A stretch of DNA of 64,000 nucleotides from Chelatococcus sp. HY11 (lineage in GTDB: Bacteria; Pseudomonadota; Alphaproteobacteria; Rhizobiales; Beijerinckiaceae). The translations under genes and the position numbers were made by a program. The stretch spans positions 558,001-622,000 of the forward strand of contig NZ_JAHBRX010000002.1 of assembly GCF_018398335.1 (NCBI RefSeq). Reading direction: 5' to 3'. The notes below the pieces were generated by a model. The model did no database searches and was not told the DNA's origin. It saw nothing but the letters and a program-made list of their open reading frames with translations. Shown piece by piece: positions 17,614 to 27,587 of the stretch (position 1 is its first letter; each line of letters opens with the position of its first letter).

Positions 17614-19221
17614 ATGAGCGACGACGCCAATTCCGCAATCATGATGGACCGCCGCCAAGTGCTGCTGTTCGGTTCGGCAGCTCTTATCTCCGGCGCCATG
17701 ATGCCGAGCACGGCATCGGCCGCGGCGGGAACACTGGTCATGACCATCAATCCCGAGCCTAACGCGATGGTGAGCGCCTTCAACACGGCCTCGCCCGTCG
17801 CCGTGATCTCCGGCAAAATGACGGAAGGGCTCGTCCACTATGATTTCGGGCTCAATCCGCAGCCGGAACTCGCGACGTCTTGGGAGATCGCGCCGGATGG
17901 CCTGTCCATGACCTTCAAGCTGCGGGACGGAGTCAAATGGCATGATGGCAAGCCATTCAGCTCCGCTGACGTGGCCTATTCGATCATGGAAATCCTCAAG
18001 CAGCACCATCCGCGCGGCCGTGGCGTTTTTGCCAAGGTAACGGCTGTTGAAACGCCTGATCCCCTGACCGCGATCATCAGGCTCAGCGAACCGACGCCTG
18101 CCATGATCTACGCGCTGGCGGGCTGGGAATCGCCGATGCTGCCGAAACATGTCTACGAGGGCAGCGAGGTTCTCAAGAACCCGGCCAATAATGCGCCGAT
18201 TGGAACGGGGCCCTTCAAATTCGTGGAATGGCAGCGCGGCAGCCATATCATCCTGGAAAAGAACCCCGACTACTGGGACAAGGGCAAGCCACTCCTCGAT
18301 AAATTGATCGTGCGGATCTACCCGGAGCCGAGCGCGCGCGTCGCGGCGTTCGAGGCCGGCGAGTTGAATCTCGGTGGTGACGGGCCGATTCCGCTCAATG
18401 AGGTCAAGAAGTTCCAGGACAATCCGGCGTTCAAGGTGGAAACGCGCGGCACGGAGATGAACAACAGCCTCGACGTGCTGGAAACGAACTTGCGCAACGA
18501 ACATCTCGCCAAGCCCGAGGTGCGCAAGGCGCTCATGCACGCCATCAATCGGGATCTCATGGTCAAGACGGTGTGGTATGGGCTGGCCCAGCCCCTGACC
18601 GGCCCCATTCCGCAGACGCTGCCGCATTTCTACAGCGCCGATGTGCCATCCTATCCCTACGACGTGGCCAAGGCAGAGGCTTTGCTCGACGCGGCGGGAT
18701 ACAAGAAGGATGCGAAAGGCACCCGGTTCAAGCTCCGGCTCATCTATCCGACCACGGGCGACACCTATGATAGGGCCGGGCAGTTCCTGCGTCAGCAATT
18801 CCGCAGGATCGGCGTGGAGCTCGACCTGCAGACCGCTGACGTGCCGACTTTCATCCGGCGGGTCTATGGCGAGTATGATTTCGACCTCTCGATGGTCCCA
18901 GCATCGGCAACGGCCGACCCCTCCATCGGATTGCAGCGCTTCTACCATTCGGCGGCGGCCAAGCAGGGAACGCCCTTCGTGAACGCATCCGGCTACAAGA
19001 ATCCGGAAATGGACGATGTCCTGTCCAAGGCGGCCGTCGAGCCAAACGCGAGCAAGCGTGTGGACCTGTTCAAGCGGTTCCAGCAAATCGCCATGGAGGA
19101 CCTGCCTATTCTTCCCCTGGTAAGGCCGATTTACGTCACCATCGCCAGCGCGAAAGTACAACACTTCGTAACCGGCCCGGAAGGCGTGCGGAGCCATTAT
19201 TCGACACTGAGCCTGGGGTGA
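17614..19221 (+). CDS. ABC transporter substrate-binding protein, family 5, with twin-arginine signal
   Basis: A 535-residue periplasmic binding protein. The N-terminus has DRRQVLLFG followed by a hydrophobic stretch and an Ala-rich cleavage site, a twin-arginine export signal. Family-5 features include the LRDGVKWHDGKPFSSADV motif, IGTGPFKFVEWQRGSHI and NPDYWDKGKP. The ATG at 17614 or 17641 could be used; both keep the signal. The permease genes start 180 bases after its stop. It is divergent from the ThDP-enzyme operon. Ligand unknown: family members carry peptides, opines, sugars or amino-acid derivatives. Confidence 0.92.
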   Translation: MSDDANSAIMMDRRQVLLFGSAALISGAMMPSTASAAAGTLVMTINPEPNAMVSAFNTASPVAVISGKMTEGLVHYDFGLNPQPELATSWEIAPDGLSMTFKLRDGVKWHDGKPFSSADVAYSIMEILKQHHPRGRGVFAKVTAVETPDPLTAIIRLSEPTPAMIYALAGWESPMLPKHVYEGSEVLKNPANNAPIGTGPFKFVEWQRGSHIILEKNPDYWDKGKPLLDKLIVRIYPEPSARVAAFEAGELNLGGDGPIPLNEVKKFQDNPAFKVETRGTEMNNSLDVLETNLRNEHLAKPEVRKALMHAINRDLMVKTVWYGLAQPLTGPIPQTLPHFYSADVPSYPYDVAKAEALLDAAGYKKDAKGTRFKLRLIYPTTGDTYDRAGQFLRQQFRRIGVELDLQTADVPTFIRRVYGEYDFDLSMVPASATADPSIGLQRFYHSAAAKQGTPFVNASGYKNPEMDDVLSKAAVEPNASKRVDLFKRFQQIAMEDLPILPLVRPIYVTIASAKVQHFVTGPEGVRSHYSTLSLG

Positions 19222-19403
19222 GGCGGAGCGGGACTGTTGTCCGATCGCCTTGCATTTCTCTGTGCCGGGTGTGCCTGCGGCGGAGCCGTGTTCTGGACAT
19301 AAACTTGAGATTGCGGAACGAGCGCGCCGCCATGGGCGCGGTCGGGCGCGCATCCGCAAACCAGCCCATCTCGACACCGTCCGTCTGATCAAACGAGAAC
19401 CTG

Positions 19404-20396
19404 ATGTCAGCACCGCGACGCAATCTGCCGCTTCGTTTCATCGGCAGGAGACTTCTACAGGCCCTGCTGACGATCCTCGGCATTGCGATCATCAATTTCT
19501 TCCTTCTGCAACTGGCGCCCGGCGACGCGGCGGACGCGCTGGCCGGCGAGGCGGGGACCGCCGATGCGGAATACCTGGCCAATCTCAGACGGGAATTCGG
19601 TCTGGACCGGCCCTTATGGGAACAGCTCGCGGCCTTCCTGATGCGGATCGCCACATTCAACCTCGGCTATTCCTTCCGTTACGGCGAGAATGTGTCCACG
19701 CTGATCCTGGGGAGGCTTCCGGCCTCGCTGCTCTTGATGGTGGCGAGCATCCTCATCGCGCTCATGGTCGGCGTTATCTTCGGCGTGACCGCCGCGCGGT
19801 ACTTCAATCGCTTGCCGGACCGGCTGATCTCGCTGCTGGCTCTTCTTTTCTACGCCACGCCGCCTTTCTGGATCGGCCTCATGATGATCGTCGTCTTCTC
19901 GGTGTGGCTCGGCTGGGCACCGACCGGCGGCATGCGCGACATCACCGCGCAGGATCGCGGATTTGCAGGCGTGCTCGACGTGCTCCGGCACCTTGCCCTG
20001 CCCGCTTTGACCCAGGCGTTCTTCTATCTCGCCATCTACACCCGGCTGGTGCGCGCAGGCATGCTGGAAGTTATGAGCCTCGACTACATCCGTGTTGCGC
20101 GCGCCAAGGGTGTCTCGGAACAGCGCATCGTCTATCGCCATGCGCTGCGCAACGCGGTGCTGCCGCTGATCACCGTGGTGGGAACGAATATCGGCGGCTT
20201 CCTCGGCGGCGCCGTGCTGACGGAGACGGTGTTCTCCTGGCCGGGCATCGGCCGGCTGATGTTCGACGCCATGATGCAGCGCGATCTCAATCTGCTGCTG
20301 TCGATTCTCGTTCTCAGCTCGGTTTTCGTCGTTCTCGCCAATCTGGTGGTGGACCTCATCTATCCCTTTATCAATCCGACGGTGGAGCTGCGGTAA
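19404..20396 (+). CDS. ABC transporter permease, DppB/OppB type
   Basis: A 330-residue permease with the family opening FIGRRLLQALLTILGIAII, the LAPGDAADALAGEAGT periplasmic stretch and the EAA loop IRVARAKGVSEQRIVYRHAL. Five to six membrane segments. It belongs to the operon with the preceding binding protein; its stop overlaps the next start (TAATG). This set is distinct in sequence from the first peptide-type importer at 9754-13216, so it is a separate system and not a duplication. Confidence 0.92.
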   Translation: MSAPRRNLPLRFIGRRLLQALLTILGIAIINFFLLQLAPGDAADALAGEAGTADAEYLANLRREFGLDRPLWEQLAAFLMRIATFNLGYSFRYGENVSTLILGRLPASLLLMVASILIALMVGVIFGVTAARYFNRLPDRLISLLALLFYATPPFWIGLMMIVVFSVWLGWAPTGGMRDITAQDRGFAGVLDVLRHLALPALTQAFFYLAIYTRLVRAGMLEVMSLDYIRVARAKGVSEQRIVYRHALRNAVLPLITVVGTNIGGFLGGAVLTETVFSWPGIGRLMFDAMMQRDLNLLLSILVLSSVFVVLANLVVDLIYPFINPTVELR

Positions 20397-21235
20397 TGCG
20401 CTACGTCCGGCTTGCCCTGCGGAACTGGACCATGGCGCTCGGCATCCTGCTGCTGGCTGCCGTCGTGATGATGGCGCTGACGGCGCATCTCATCTTTCCG
20501 GGCGATCCCTACGAGATGGTCGGCGTTCCCCTCACCTGGCCGGGGCAGGAGCCCGAGACGCTGCTCGGCACCGACAGCCTCGGCCGCGATATGGCCGCCG
20601 GCCTGTTCTACGGCGCGCGCGTGTCGCTGCTGGTTGGCTTTTGCTCAGCCTTCGTAGCGGCGACGGTCGGTGTCCTTGTCGGCGCCTTCGCCGGCTACTA
20701 TGGCGGGTGGACTGACGATGTGCTGATGCGCATCACCGAGCTATTCCAGACCACCCCGCAGTTCATGCTGGCGCTCGCTGTCGTCGCCGTTCTCGGGCCA
20801 TCGGTTACGGTCATCATCTTCTCACTGGCCGTGGTATCCTGGCCGACAGTCGCCCGCCTCGTGCGTGGAGAATTCATCGTCATGCGCGATCGTGCCTTCG
20901 TGCACAGCTGCGTCGTGACCGGCATGAGCGACCTGCGCATCATCTTCGCGCAGATCCTGCCCAATGTCGTGCCAGTCATCATCGTCATGTCCACGATCCT
21001 GGTCGCGACCGCGATCCTGATGGAATCGGCGATCTCCTTCCTGGGCTTCGGAGATCCGAATGTGCTGACCTGGGGCACCATGATCGGCATGGGGCGAGGC
21101 CAGCTGCGTGACGCCTGGTACATCATCGCCATTCCCGGAGTGGCGCTGCTGCTCACCGCGCTTGCGCTCAATCTGGTTGGCGAGGGCCTGAATGACGCGC
21201 TCAACCCGCGCCTGAGACAAATGAAGGGACGATAG
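20396..21235 (+). CDS. ABC transporter permease, DppC/OppC type
   Basis: A 279-residue permease coupled to the DppB-type gene by a TAATG overlap. It has TLLGTDSLGRDMAAGLFYGAR, typical of the C-type subunit, and the EAA loop region CVVTGMSDLRIIFAQILPN. The second conserved block is ESAISFLGFGDPNVLTWG. A longer open frame in the same phase runs upstream through the DppB gene but has no family similarity there. No DppD/DppF ATPase gene follows; the convergent AraC gene ends 23 bases downstream. Confidence 0.92.
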   Translation: MRYVRLALRNWTMALGILLLAAVVMMALTAHLIFPGDPYEMVGVPLTWPGQEPETLLGTDSLGRDMAAGLFYGARVSLLVGFCSAFVAATVGVLVGAFAGYYGGWTDDVLMRITELFQTTPQFMLALAVVAVLGPSVTVIIFSLAVVSWPTVARLVRGEFIVMRDRAFVHSCVVTGMSDLRIIFAQILPNVVPVIIVMSTILVATAILMESAISFLGFGDPNVLTWGTMIGMGRGQLRDAWYIIAIPGVALLLTALALNLVGEGLNDALNPRLRQMKGR

Positions 21236-21258
21236 AGCGCCCGCCCCCAACGGCGCCC

Positions 21259-22320
21259 TTACGGCATATCCGTCGGCACCAGCCGCTGACGGGCCTGTTT
21301 TGGCGTCAAGCCGAAATGCGCGCGGAAGGCCGAGGTGAAGCTCGCCTGATGGCGGAAGCCGACAGCCTGGGCGACAGTGGCGATCGGCGTGTCGCTTTCC
21401 GCCAGCAACTGCATGGCGCGATGCATGCGGTGGCGGTTGCGATAGGCGAAGATCGTCGTGCCATATAGCAGCCGAAATCCGCTTTTCAGCTTGGTGGCGT
21501 TCGTGCCGAGCTTTCGGGCCAACCTCGGAATGGTCTGCGATTCAGAGAAGTCGCTCGCCAGAACGTCGCGGGCGCGATCGAACATGGCGAGTTCACGGGC
21601 GGTGAAGACGATCGACTGCTCCTCGGCCTTGCCACCGCGGTCGACGGCATCGACGGAGAGCACAAGAAGCTCGATGATACGGGCGGCCGCCAGCGGAAGC
21701 CCCCTCGGGCCGGTAAACTTGATCTCGAACAGATCGCGCAGGAGACGCAGGAACTCCGGATCGATCTTCTGCTCCGACATGGCCATCGTGCCCTCGCGGG
21801 GCGAAAGCAACTGCTGCGCCATGCTGTGCGAGACATCCATGCCGAAGCTCCCCGCGAGGAGATCCGGCCGGACGTAGAAGCTCGCCATCTTGTAGGTTCC
21901 GGGCTGGCAGACGACGTCGTAAGCCATGCCCGCCGCCTGCTGGCAGACGATCAGCGAGACGTTGGTGGGGGCGGTGGCGTCCCTCTCTTGAGGAAGAGAG
22001 AGTTCAACCGGCCCCTCAAGCAGAAAATGGAACTCCAGCAAGCCTTCAGCGGCCACGCGCTCATGGCGAATCGTGAAGTATTCGCAGTCCGTCAGAACCG
22101 CGAATATGCCCTCGGAAGGAGACAGGAAACGCCACGCCCCCCTTCCCTCCTTCGCGGGCAGATCAAAGCACGCGTGGAACAGGCCGAGACGTTCGTCGAC
22201 TTGGAGCTTGACATCGGATTTTGCCAGGTTGCGAAACGTGGCGGAAACCGTTCCCTCCGGCCCTCCGAAATAGGCGCGGAACAGCCCTTTTTTATGCGCC
22301 GCGTCTTCACAATCGTCCAT
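21259..22320 (-). CDS. AraC-family transcriptional regulator
   Basis: A 353-residue regulator whose C-terminal 100 residues hold the two helix-turn-helix motifs of AraC proteins (PRLARKLGTNATKLKSGFR and IATVAQAVGFRHQASFTSAF, ending in GLTPKQARQ). The N-terminal 240 residues are a divergent effector domain. Its helix-turn-helix region resembles the PchR-like group. The ATG at 22320 has GGAGA about 7 bases upstream; the frame extends to 22410. It is the last gene of the aldehyde dehydrogenase-kynureninase-dioxygenase operon, so it probably controls this module and may bind the shared element described upstream of neighbouring operons. Confidence 0.88.
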   Translation of the reverse strand: MDDCEDAAHKKGLFRAYFGGPEGTVSATFRNLAKSDVKLQVDERLGLFHACFDLPAKEGRGAWRFLSPSEGIFAVLTDCEYFTIRHERVAAEGLLEFHFLLEGPVELSLPQERDATAPTNVSLIVCQQAAGMAYDVVCQPGTYKMASFYVRPDLLAGSFGMDVSHSMAQQLLSPREGTMAMSEQKIDPEFLRLLRDLFEIKFTGPRGLPLAAARIIELLVLSVDAVDRGGKAEEQSIVFTARELAMFDRARDVLASDFSESQTIPRLARKLGTNATKLKSGFRLLYGTTIFAYRNRHRMHRAMQLLAESDTPIATVAQAVGFRHQASFTSAFRAHFGLTPKQARQRLVPTDMP

Positions 22321-22413
22321 TCTTGTCTCCAGCCCGCTCGCACGGTCTGGACAAATTATCATCGATTGTGAAGATTCGGCACGCAGGCGTCTCCGTTCGG
22401 CGATCAACATCGC

Positions 22414-23247
22414 CTAAAGGTCGGATCGGACGTGCCAGAGTTCGGGAAAAAGCTCGACCTCAAGCATCCGGCGCAGATAGGAAACGCCGCCGGTGCCGCC
22501 GGTGCCGCGCTTGAAGCCGATGATGCGCTCCACTGTGGTGACGTGGTTGAAGCGCCAGCGCCGGAAATAGTCCTCGAAGTCGACGAGCTTCTCCGCCAGC
22601 TCGTACAACGGCCAATAGTGCTGGGGATCGGCATAGATCTGCCGCCACGCCTCACGCACCTTGGGGTTGATAACGCGGGTCTGGCGGATGTCGGCGCGGG
22701 GTTCGTCACCGACATCGAAGCCATTGCGCTGGAGAAGCGCGATCGCCTCGTCGTAGATCGAGGGCTCGGACAGGATGCTATCCAGCTGGCCGAGGGTTTC
22801 CGGCCGGTGCTCATGCGGCCGCAGCATGGCCAGGTTACGGTTGCCCGCCAGATATTCGATGGCCCGGTACTGCCAGGACTGGAAGCCTGAGGATTGGCCG
22901 AGCGATGGCCGCATGATGTTGTATTCGGACGGCGTCATGGTCCTGAGCACATCCCAGGCCGAATTGAGCTGGTCGAAGATGCGGGCGACCCGCGTCAGCA
23001 TCTTGAACGCGGGCTGCAGCTGGTCGACTCGCAGCGCCCGCGAGGCCGAGCGCATCTCATGGATGGCGAGCTTCATCCATAGTTCCGAAGTCTGGTGCTG
23101 GATGATGAACAGAAGCTCGTCATGCGCGCCCGAGAGCGGCTTCTGTGCATTCAGCACCTCATCGAGATGCAGATAGTCGCCATAGGACATCTTGCGGTCG
23201 AAGGACATTTCCGCGCCTTCGACGGATGGATCGTAAGGCTCGGTCAT
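22414..23247 (-). CDS. kynA: Tryptophan 2,3-dioxygenase
   Basis: A 277-residue haem enzyme that opens the indole ring of L-tryptophan to N-formylkynurenine. Visible signatures: [14 protein letters not shown] near the start, H51 in [13 protein letters not shown] (active-site base), and near the end H235 in [19 protein letters not shown] (haem ligand), followed by the GTGG loop. Length is normal for the family. Its start overlaps the kynureninase stop by 4 bases (ATGA). With kynureninase and the formamidase-like hydrolase at 33313-34179 it gives the three steps from tryptophan to anthranilate and alanine. Confidence 0.96.
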   Translation of the reverse strand: MTEPYDPSVEGAEMSFDRKMSYGDYLHLDEVLNAQKPLSGAHDELLFIIQHQTSELWMKLAIHEMRSASRALRVDQLQPAFKMLTRVARIFDQLNSAWDVLRTMTPSEYNIMRPSLGQSSGFQSWQYRAIEYLAGNRNLAMLRPHEHRPETLGQLDSILSEPSIYDEAIALLQRNGFDVGDEPRADIRQTRVINPKVREAWRQIYADPQHYWPLYELAEKLVDFEDYFRRWRFNHVTTVERIIGFKRGTGGTGGVSYLRRMLEVELFPELWHVRSDL

Positions 23248-24437
23248 GTCACGGCTGCCTTGTGATGATAATCAGGCGTGTCCCAGAGCCGCTTATCCAG
23301 AACCTCGGCCAGCACGGCCACAGCCTTGTCGATATCGGCCTCGCCGAGATAGAGCGGCGTGAAGCCGAAACGTATGGAATCAGGAGCGCGGAAATCCCCG
23401 ATGACCCCCTTGGCGATCAAAGCCTGCATGACCGCATAGGCGTGGGGGTGGCGGAAGGACACTTGGCTTCCGCGCGCCGCCGGGTCGCGCGGACTGCCGA
23501 GTTCAAGGCCCGGGCAGGCGGCTTCCACTCCGGCGATAAAGCGCTCGCTCAACAGGATCGACTGGGCGCGCACATCACTCAGCGCGACGTTTTCCCAGAT
23601 GTCGAGGGCAACGTCGAGCACGGTCAGTGCGATGACCGGCGGGGTGCCGACACGCATCCGCTCGATTCCGGGTGCCGGGCGATAGTCGAGGTCGAAGGCG
23701 AAAGGCGCGTCATGGCCCATCCAGCCGGACAGGCTGGGGCGGGCGCGGTCGGCATGGCGCGGCGCGACATAGATGAAGGCCGGCGCGCCGGGTCCGCCGT
23801 TCAGATATTTATAGGTGCAGCCGACGGCGAAATCCGCGTCCGCGTCCGTCACATTCACAGCGAGGGCACCGGCGGAATGCGCCAGATCCCAGACCGTCAC
23901 GGCGCCGGCGGCATGGGCCTTGGCGGTGAGGCGCTTCATGTCATGGAGGCGCCCCGTGCGATAGTCGACCTCGGTGAGGAGCGTGACGGCGACACGCTCG
24001 TCGATGGCGCCCTCCACCTCCTCGGGCTTGACGACCTTCAGCTCGTAACCACGCCCCAGCGAGGCGAGGAGCCCTTGGGCGATATAGAGATCCGATGGGA
24101 AATTGCCGCTGTCTGACAGCACGATGCGCCGTTCGGGCACGAATTCGAGCGCCGCCGACAATGCCTGATAGACTTTGATGGACAAGGTATCGCCCATCAC
24201 CACCGTACCGGGCGCGGCGCCAATCAGCCGTGCCACCCGGTCGCCGACCTTGCGCGGCTGCACATACCATCCGGCGGTATTCCAGCCGCGGATCAGTTGA
24301 TCGCCCCATTCCCGTGTCAACATCCGCGCGAGGCGCTCGCCGGCGGCAACCGGCAGCGGCCCGAGCGAATTGCCGTCCAGATAGACGACGCCGTCAGGGA
24401 TATGGAAGGCTGCGCGGGTCTTGGTGAAATCGGTCAT
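23244..24437 (-). CDS. kynU: Kynureninase
   Basis: A 397-residue pyridoxal-phosphate enzyme that cleaves kynurenine to anthranilate and alanine (or the 3-hydroxy form). The opening [13 protein letters not shown] is diagnostic. The cofactor aspartate is in [11 protein letters not shown] (D184), and the Schiff-base lysine is K210 in [11 protein letters not shown]. It is translationally coupled to the dioxygenase gene downstream and starts 15 bases after the aldehyde dehydrogenase stop, so all three plus the AraC gene form one leftward operon. Confidence 0.96.
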   Translation of the reverse strand: MTDFTKTRAAFHIPDGVVYLDGNSLGPLPVAAGERLARMLTREWGDQLIRGWNTAGWYVQPRKVGDRVARLIGAAPGTVVMGDTLSIKVYQALSAALEFVPERRIVLSDSGNFPSDLYIAQGLLASLGRGYELKVVKPEEVEGAIDERVAVTLLTEVDYRTGRLHDMKRLTAKAHAAGAVTVWDLAHSAGALAVNVTDADADFAVGCTYKYLNGGPGAPAFIYVAPRHADRARPSLSGWMGHDAPFAFDLDYRPAPGIERMRVGTPPVIALTVLDVALDIWENVALSDVRAQSILLSERFIAGVEAACPGLELGSPRDPAARGSQVSFRHPHAYAVMQALIAKGVIGDFRAPDSIRFGFTPLYLGEADIDKAVAVLAEVLDKRLWDTPDYHHKAAVT

Positions 24438-24452
24438 GCGCCTCGGTCCTGA

Positions 24453-25844
24453 TCAAGCGGCCACTGAACGGATGACGATCGCCTTCTTGCGGAGAAATCG
24501 GCGAAAGCCACCGTAACCATAGCGCGTGCCTCCGAGGCCCGAGCAGCCGAACGCGGTTTTCTCGGCGCGGGCACCGACACCGCCCATCGTGTCGAAATCA
24601 TTGATCCACAACCCGCCCGCATTGATGCGGCTGCCGATCGCGATCGCCTTGGCCTCCTCGCCTATGACGGCCGCGGAGAGCCCGAATTCCGTGTCATTGG
24701 CCAATCTGACAGCGTCCTCGTCCGTATCGAAGGCCATGATCGGAACAATGGGACCAAAGGTCTCGTCGCGCATGACCGCCATGTCCTGCGTGACGTCGAC
24801 CAGAACGGTCGGCTCGCACCAGAGCCCGCCGTCATGCGAGATGATTCTGCCGCCGGCCAGCACCTTGGCGCCCTTGGCGAGCGCATCGGCGAGCTGGTCG
24901 CGCAGTATGTCCGCCTGACGGGCGAAGATCACCGGCCCGATTTCCCCCTGCTTGATGTCGGCGGTGTTCATGATGAGCGCCTTCATGCGCGCGACGACCC
25001 GCTCGCATACGGCCTCGTAGACGCCACGCTGCACATAGACGCGCTCGATGGCGCAGCAGAGCTGGCCCGCGTTCTCCACTGACCCGCGCACGATGATCTC
25101 CGCCGCGAAATCGGGCTCGGCACCGTCCAGCACGACAGCCGGATCGCTGCCGCCGAGTTCGAGGAACACGGTCTTGAACTGGGCGGCGGCGCGCTCCTGC
25201 ACCTTACGGCCGGTACGCACCGAGCCCGTGAAGACCAGCGTGTCGGTGAGATCCACGATCATCGCGCCCGTCTCGCCATCACCCTCGAAGACATCGAGCA
25301 CGTCCCGCAGATGCTCGACTTCCGCAATGGCCGCGCGGAAGGGCTTGATGAAGCGTGGCGTGACCTCCGACGGCTTGATGGCGACGGCCGAGCCGGCGAG
25401 CAGTGCCGTGATGGCGTCGATCATGCAGAGGATAAGGGGGTAGTTCCACGGCGAGATTATGCCCACCAGTTCGTAGGGAACGTGCTGTTGCTGGAAGCGC
25501 AGCGTCGGATCGGAGGAAGAGCCGGTCGCCTCCGCGAGCGCCTCGGCCGCCGTGGCGCAGCGCATACGCGTAATGCCCTTGAGGCCCTCGATTTCATTGA
25601 CCGACCACTCGTAACGACCGGTGTCGGCGCAGAGCGCCTTAAGGATCGCGTCATAGTGGCGATCCACCGCATCGCACAGGGCCAGCATCGCCTTCGCCCG
25701 GCCATCGATGCCCAACGCCAGCCATGCAGGCTGGCCAGCGCGCAGTTCCGCGCAGCGCGCCTCCAGCGCCTCACGGCTCAGGGGCGTTATCGCATAGTCA
25801 TTGGCGCCGGTACGCGGATTGCGGATATCGAGCGTGCGGGTCAT
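24453..25844 (-). CDS. Aldehyde dehydrogenase, in the kynurenine operon
   Basis: A 463-residue NAD(P)-dependent aldehyde dehydrogenase. The catalytic glutamate is E229 in FLELGGSDPA and the nucleophile C263 in AGQLCCAIERV; SPWNYP and FTGSVRTG are the cofactor motifs. The ATG at 25844 gives a normal length; the frame is open 113 codons further but that part resembles nothing. It is the first gene of the leftward operon with kynureninase and tryptophan dioxygenase and is divergent from the UbiD-family gene. By analogy with the 3-hydroxyanthranilate route it could oxidise a semialdehyde, but the ring-opening dioxygenase and ACMS decarboxylase of that route are absent here. Confidence 0.92.
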   Translation of the reverse strand: MTRTLDIRNPRTGANDYAITPLSREALEARCAELRAGQPAWLALGIDGRAKAMLALCDAVDRHYDAILKALCADTGRYEWSVNEIEGLKGITRMRCATAAEALAEATGSSSDPTLRFQQQHVPYELVGIISPWNYPLILCMIDAITALLAGSAVAIKPSEVTPRFIKPFRAAIAEVEHLRDVLDVFEGDGETGAMIVDLTDTLVFTGSVRTGRKVQERAAAQFKTVFLELGGSDPAVVLDGAEPDFAAEIIVRGSVENAGQLCCAIERVYVQRGVYEAVCERVVARMKALIMNTADIKQGEIGPVIFARQADILRDQLADALAKGAKVLAGGRIISHDGGLWCEPTVLVDVTQDMAVMRDETFGPIVPIMAFDTDEDAVRLANDTEFGLSAAVIGEEAKAIAIGSRINAGGLWINDFDTMGGVGARAEKTAFGCSGLGGTRYGYGGFRRFLRKKAIVIRSVAA

Positions 25845-25922
25845 CGTGCATCCTCTTGTCTCGACCAGAAGATGGCCGAGCGTCCCGCTCCTGCAAAGGG
25901 GCGCGTGTCGCGTCCTGCCGAA

Positions 25923-25952
25923 TTCCAAAAAGTTAGGGCTGGCGAAGAAAAA
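25923..25952. promoter_or_regulatory. Shared upstream element, copy 2
   Basis: Starts ttccaaaaag and ends gaagaaaaa, closely matching 17488-17516. It lies between the divergent aldehyde dehydrogenase operon and the UbiD gene, 62 bases before the UbiD start and 79 bases from the dehydrogenase start. Both copies thus sit in divergent promoter regions and in the same orientation relative to the rightward gene. Confidence 0.45.
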
Positions 25953-26013
25953 GCGAAAGCTGTTATCGGCTGCCGCAAGCGGATTAACTGGCGGAACCGA
26001 GAAGGAGACGACC

Positions 26014-27345
26014 ATGCGGCGATTCATCGAAGATCTGGCCCAACGCGGCGAACTTGGCGTCGTGCGCCGTCCGGTCAATCCGCGCCACCAGCTCGCGGCC
26101 GTCACCAAGGCCGTCCAGAAGGCGGGCGAGCAGGCGGTGCTGTTCGAAAAGGTCGAGGGCACGGCCCTTCCGGTCGTATCCAACCTCTACGGCAGCCACG
26201 ACCGGCTTTGCCGGCTGATCGGCGCCGGCGACGGCAAGACCTTCTGCCAACGATGGATCGAGCTCACGGACGCCTGTATCGCGGCGCAAGACGATGACGT
26301 GCTGGAACAGGCGCCCGCCTCGGTCCAGTCCGAATTCGTCGCGGGCCAGCTCTCGGACCTGCCGGCTGTCACCTATCACGCCCGAGATGCGGGCCCCTAT
26401 TTCACATCGGCCATCTTCCTGGCACGCGAGCCCGACAGCGGCGTGCCGAACCTGTCCTTCCACCGCGCCATGCAGGTCTCGGATGAGGAATTGCGGGTCC
26501 GCCTCGGCTCGACGCACGACCTCGCCCGCTACCAGGCCAAGGCGGAACAGCGCGGGCAGCCGCTGGAGGCCGCGCTGCTCCTGTCCTGCCCGCCGGACAT
26601 CTTCCTTGCCGCCTGCGCCTCCCTGCCCTACGAGGCGTCAGAACTGGCGATGGCCGCCAAGATCAGCGGCGGCAAGCTCGCGATGCGGCGCTGTGAGACG
26701 ATCGACCTCGACGTCCCCGCCTCGGTGGATATCGTGGTCGAGGGCCGCTTTCTGCCCAACGTCAAGCGGCCGGAAGGACCATTCGGCGAATTCATGGGCA
26801 ATTACGTCGGCGTCGGCGACAACCATGTCTTCGAGGTCAGCCATGTGAGCTACAGGCCCGGCGCCGTCTTCCACGGCCTGGTATGCGGCTCACCGGAGGA
26901 CCTGCGGCCGCTGGAGGCCGTCACCGCGGCCCGCATCTATCGCCACGTGGCCTCTCAGATGCCTGGCGTCATCGATGTCTGCTGCCGCCCCAACGTGATG
27001 ATTTCCATCATCAAAATCCGAAAAACCTACGAGGGCCAGGGCAAGCATGCCATCCTCGCGGCGCTCGGTTCCCATCTCGACTACAACAAGGTCGTCATCG
27101 TGGTGGACGAGGACGTGGACATCTACGATCTCGACGACGTGATGTGGGCCTATATGACGCGCGGCCGCGCCGATACCCGCGCGATGATCCTGAACGACAT
27201 TCCCGGTTTCTATCGTGACCCCCACAAGGATCATTGGGGTCGGCTCTGCATCGACGCGACCATGCCCTTCGGCCGCGAGGCGGAATTCGCGCGCAAGACC
27301 ATCCCCGGCGAGGACGCGGTCGATCTCAGCCAATGGCTGGAGTGA
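26014..27345 (+). CDS. UbiD-family (prenylated-FMN) decarboxylase
   Basis: A 443-residue member of the UbiD family, which decarboxylates aromatic or alpha,beta-unsaturated acids, or runs in reverse, with prenylated FMN. The catalytic glutamates fit E254 and E259 in RPEGPFGEFMGNY, and R151 in LSFHRAMQVSDEEL fits the conserved arginine. The ATG at 26014 has AAGGAGA 5 bases upstream; the frame extends upstream without similarity. No UbiX-type flavin prenyltransferase is encoded in the window, so the cofactor must come from elsewhere. Its position with tryptophan-degrading genes suggests an aromatic acid of that pathway; which one is unknown. Housekeeping UbiD is less likely given the catabolic context. 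Confidence 0.88.
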   Translation: MRRFIEDLAQRGELGVVRRPVNPRHQLAAVTKAVQKAGEQAVLFEKVEGTALPVVSNLYGSHDRLCRLIGAGDGKTFCQRWIELTDACIAAQDDDVLEQAPASVQSEFVAGQLSDLPAVTYHARDAGPYFTSAIFLAREPDSGVPNLSFHRAMQVSDEELRVRLGSTHDLARYQAKAEQRGQPLEAALLLSCPPDIFLAACASLPYEASELAMAAKISGGKLAMRRCETIDLDVPASVDIVVEGRFLPNVKRPEGPFGEFMGNYVGVGDNHVFEVSHVSYRPGAVFHGLVCGSPEDLRPLEAVTAARIYRHVASQMPGVIDVCCRPNVMISIIKIRKTYEGQGKHAILAALGSHLDYNKVVIVVDEDVDIYDLDDVMWAYMTRGRADTRAMILNDIPGFYRDPHKDHWGRLCIDATMPFGREAEFARKTIPGEDAVDLSQWLE

Positions 27346-27473
27346 TGCGACCCGTTTCAGGCGCGGCTTCGCCACATGGCGCATCCGTTGTGCCGGTCGC
27401 TTAAAAGCTTCGCCCGATTGCGCAAGCGCCCGGCATTCCGCGCCCGCCGGCCTTCGTTAAGGTCTCCTCCAGA

Positions 27474-27568
27474 GCATCGGCCCGAAAAGTGGAACGCCTT
27501 TTTTGGGCAAAGCCGATGCACGAACAAAGAGCTGCGGCACCGGGCCGGAAACGGCCCGATGCCGCAGC
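27474..27568. repeat. Two-hairpin intergenic repeat, copy B
   Basis: First inverted repeat at 27474-27519 (gcatcggc...gccgatgc), second at 27531-27568 with 16-base arms and one G-T wobble at the matching place to copy A. The opening gcatcggcccgaaaagtg is identical to copy A at 11578. It lies between the UbiD and Rid-family genes, ending about 20 bases before the latter's start codon. Confidence 0.75.
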
Positions 27569-27587
27569 AACATGAGGAGCTTCACCT

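Noticed and set aside
17587-19413. 608-codon frame on the minus strand opposite the second peptide-binding protein
   Set aside because: No start signal, no known motif, and it lies wholly opposite a gene with clear family-5 features.
19250-20395. Apparent fusion upstream of the second DppC-type gene
   Set aside because: The upstream part of the open frame is a different frame of the DppB gene; the true start is the ATG in the TAATG overlap at 20396.
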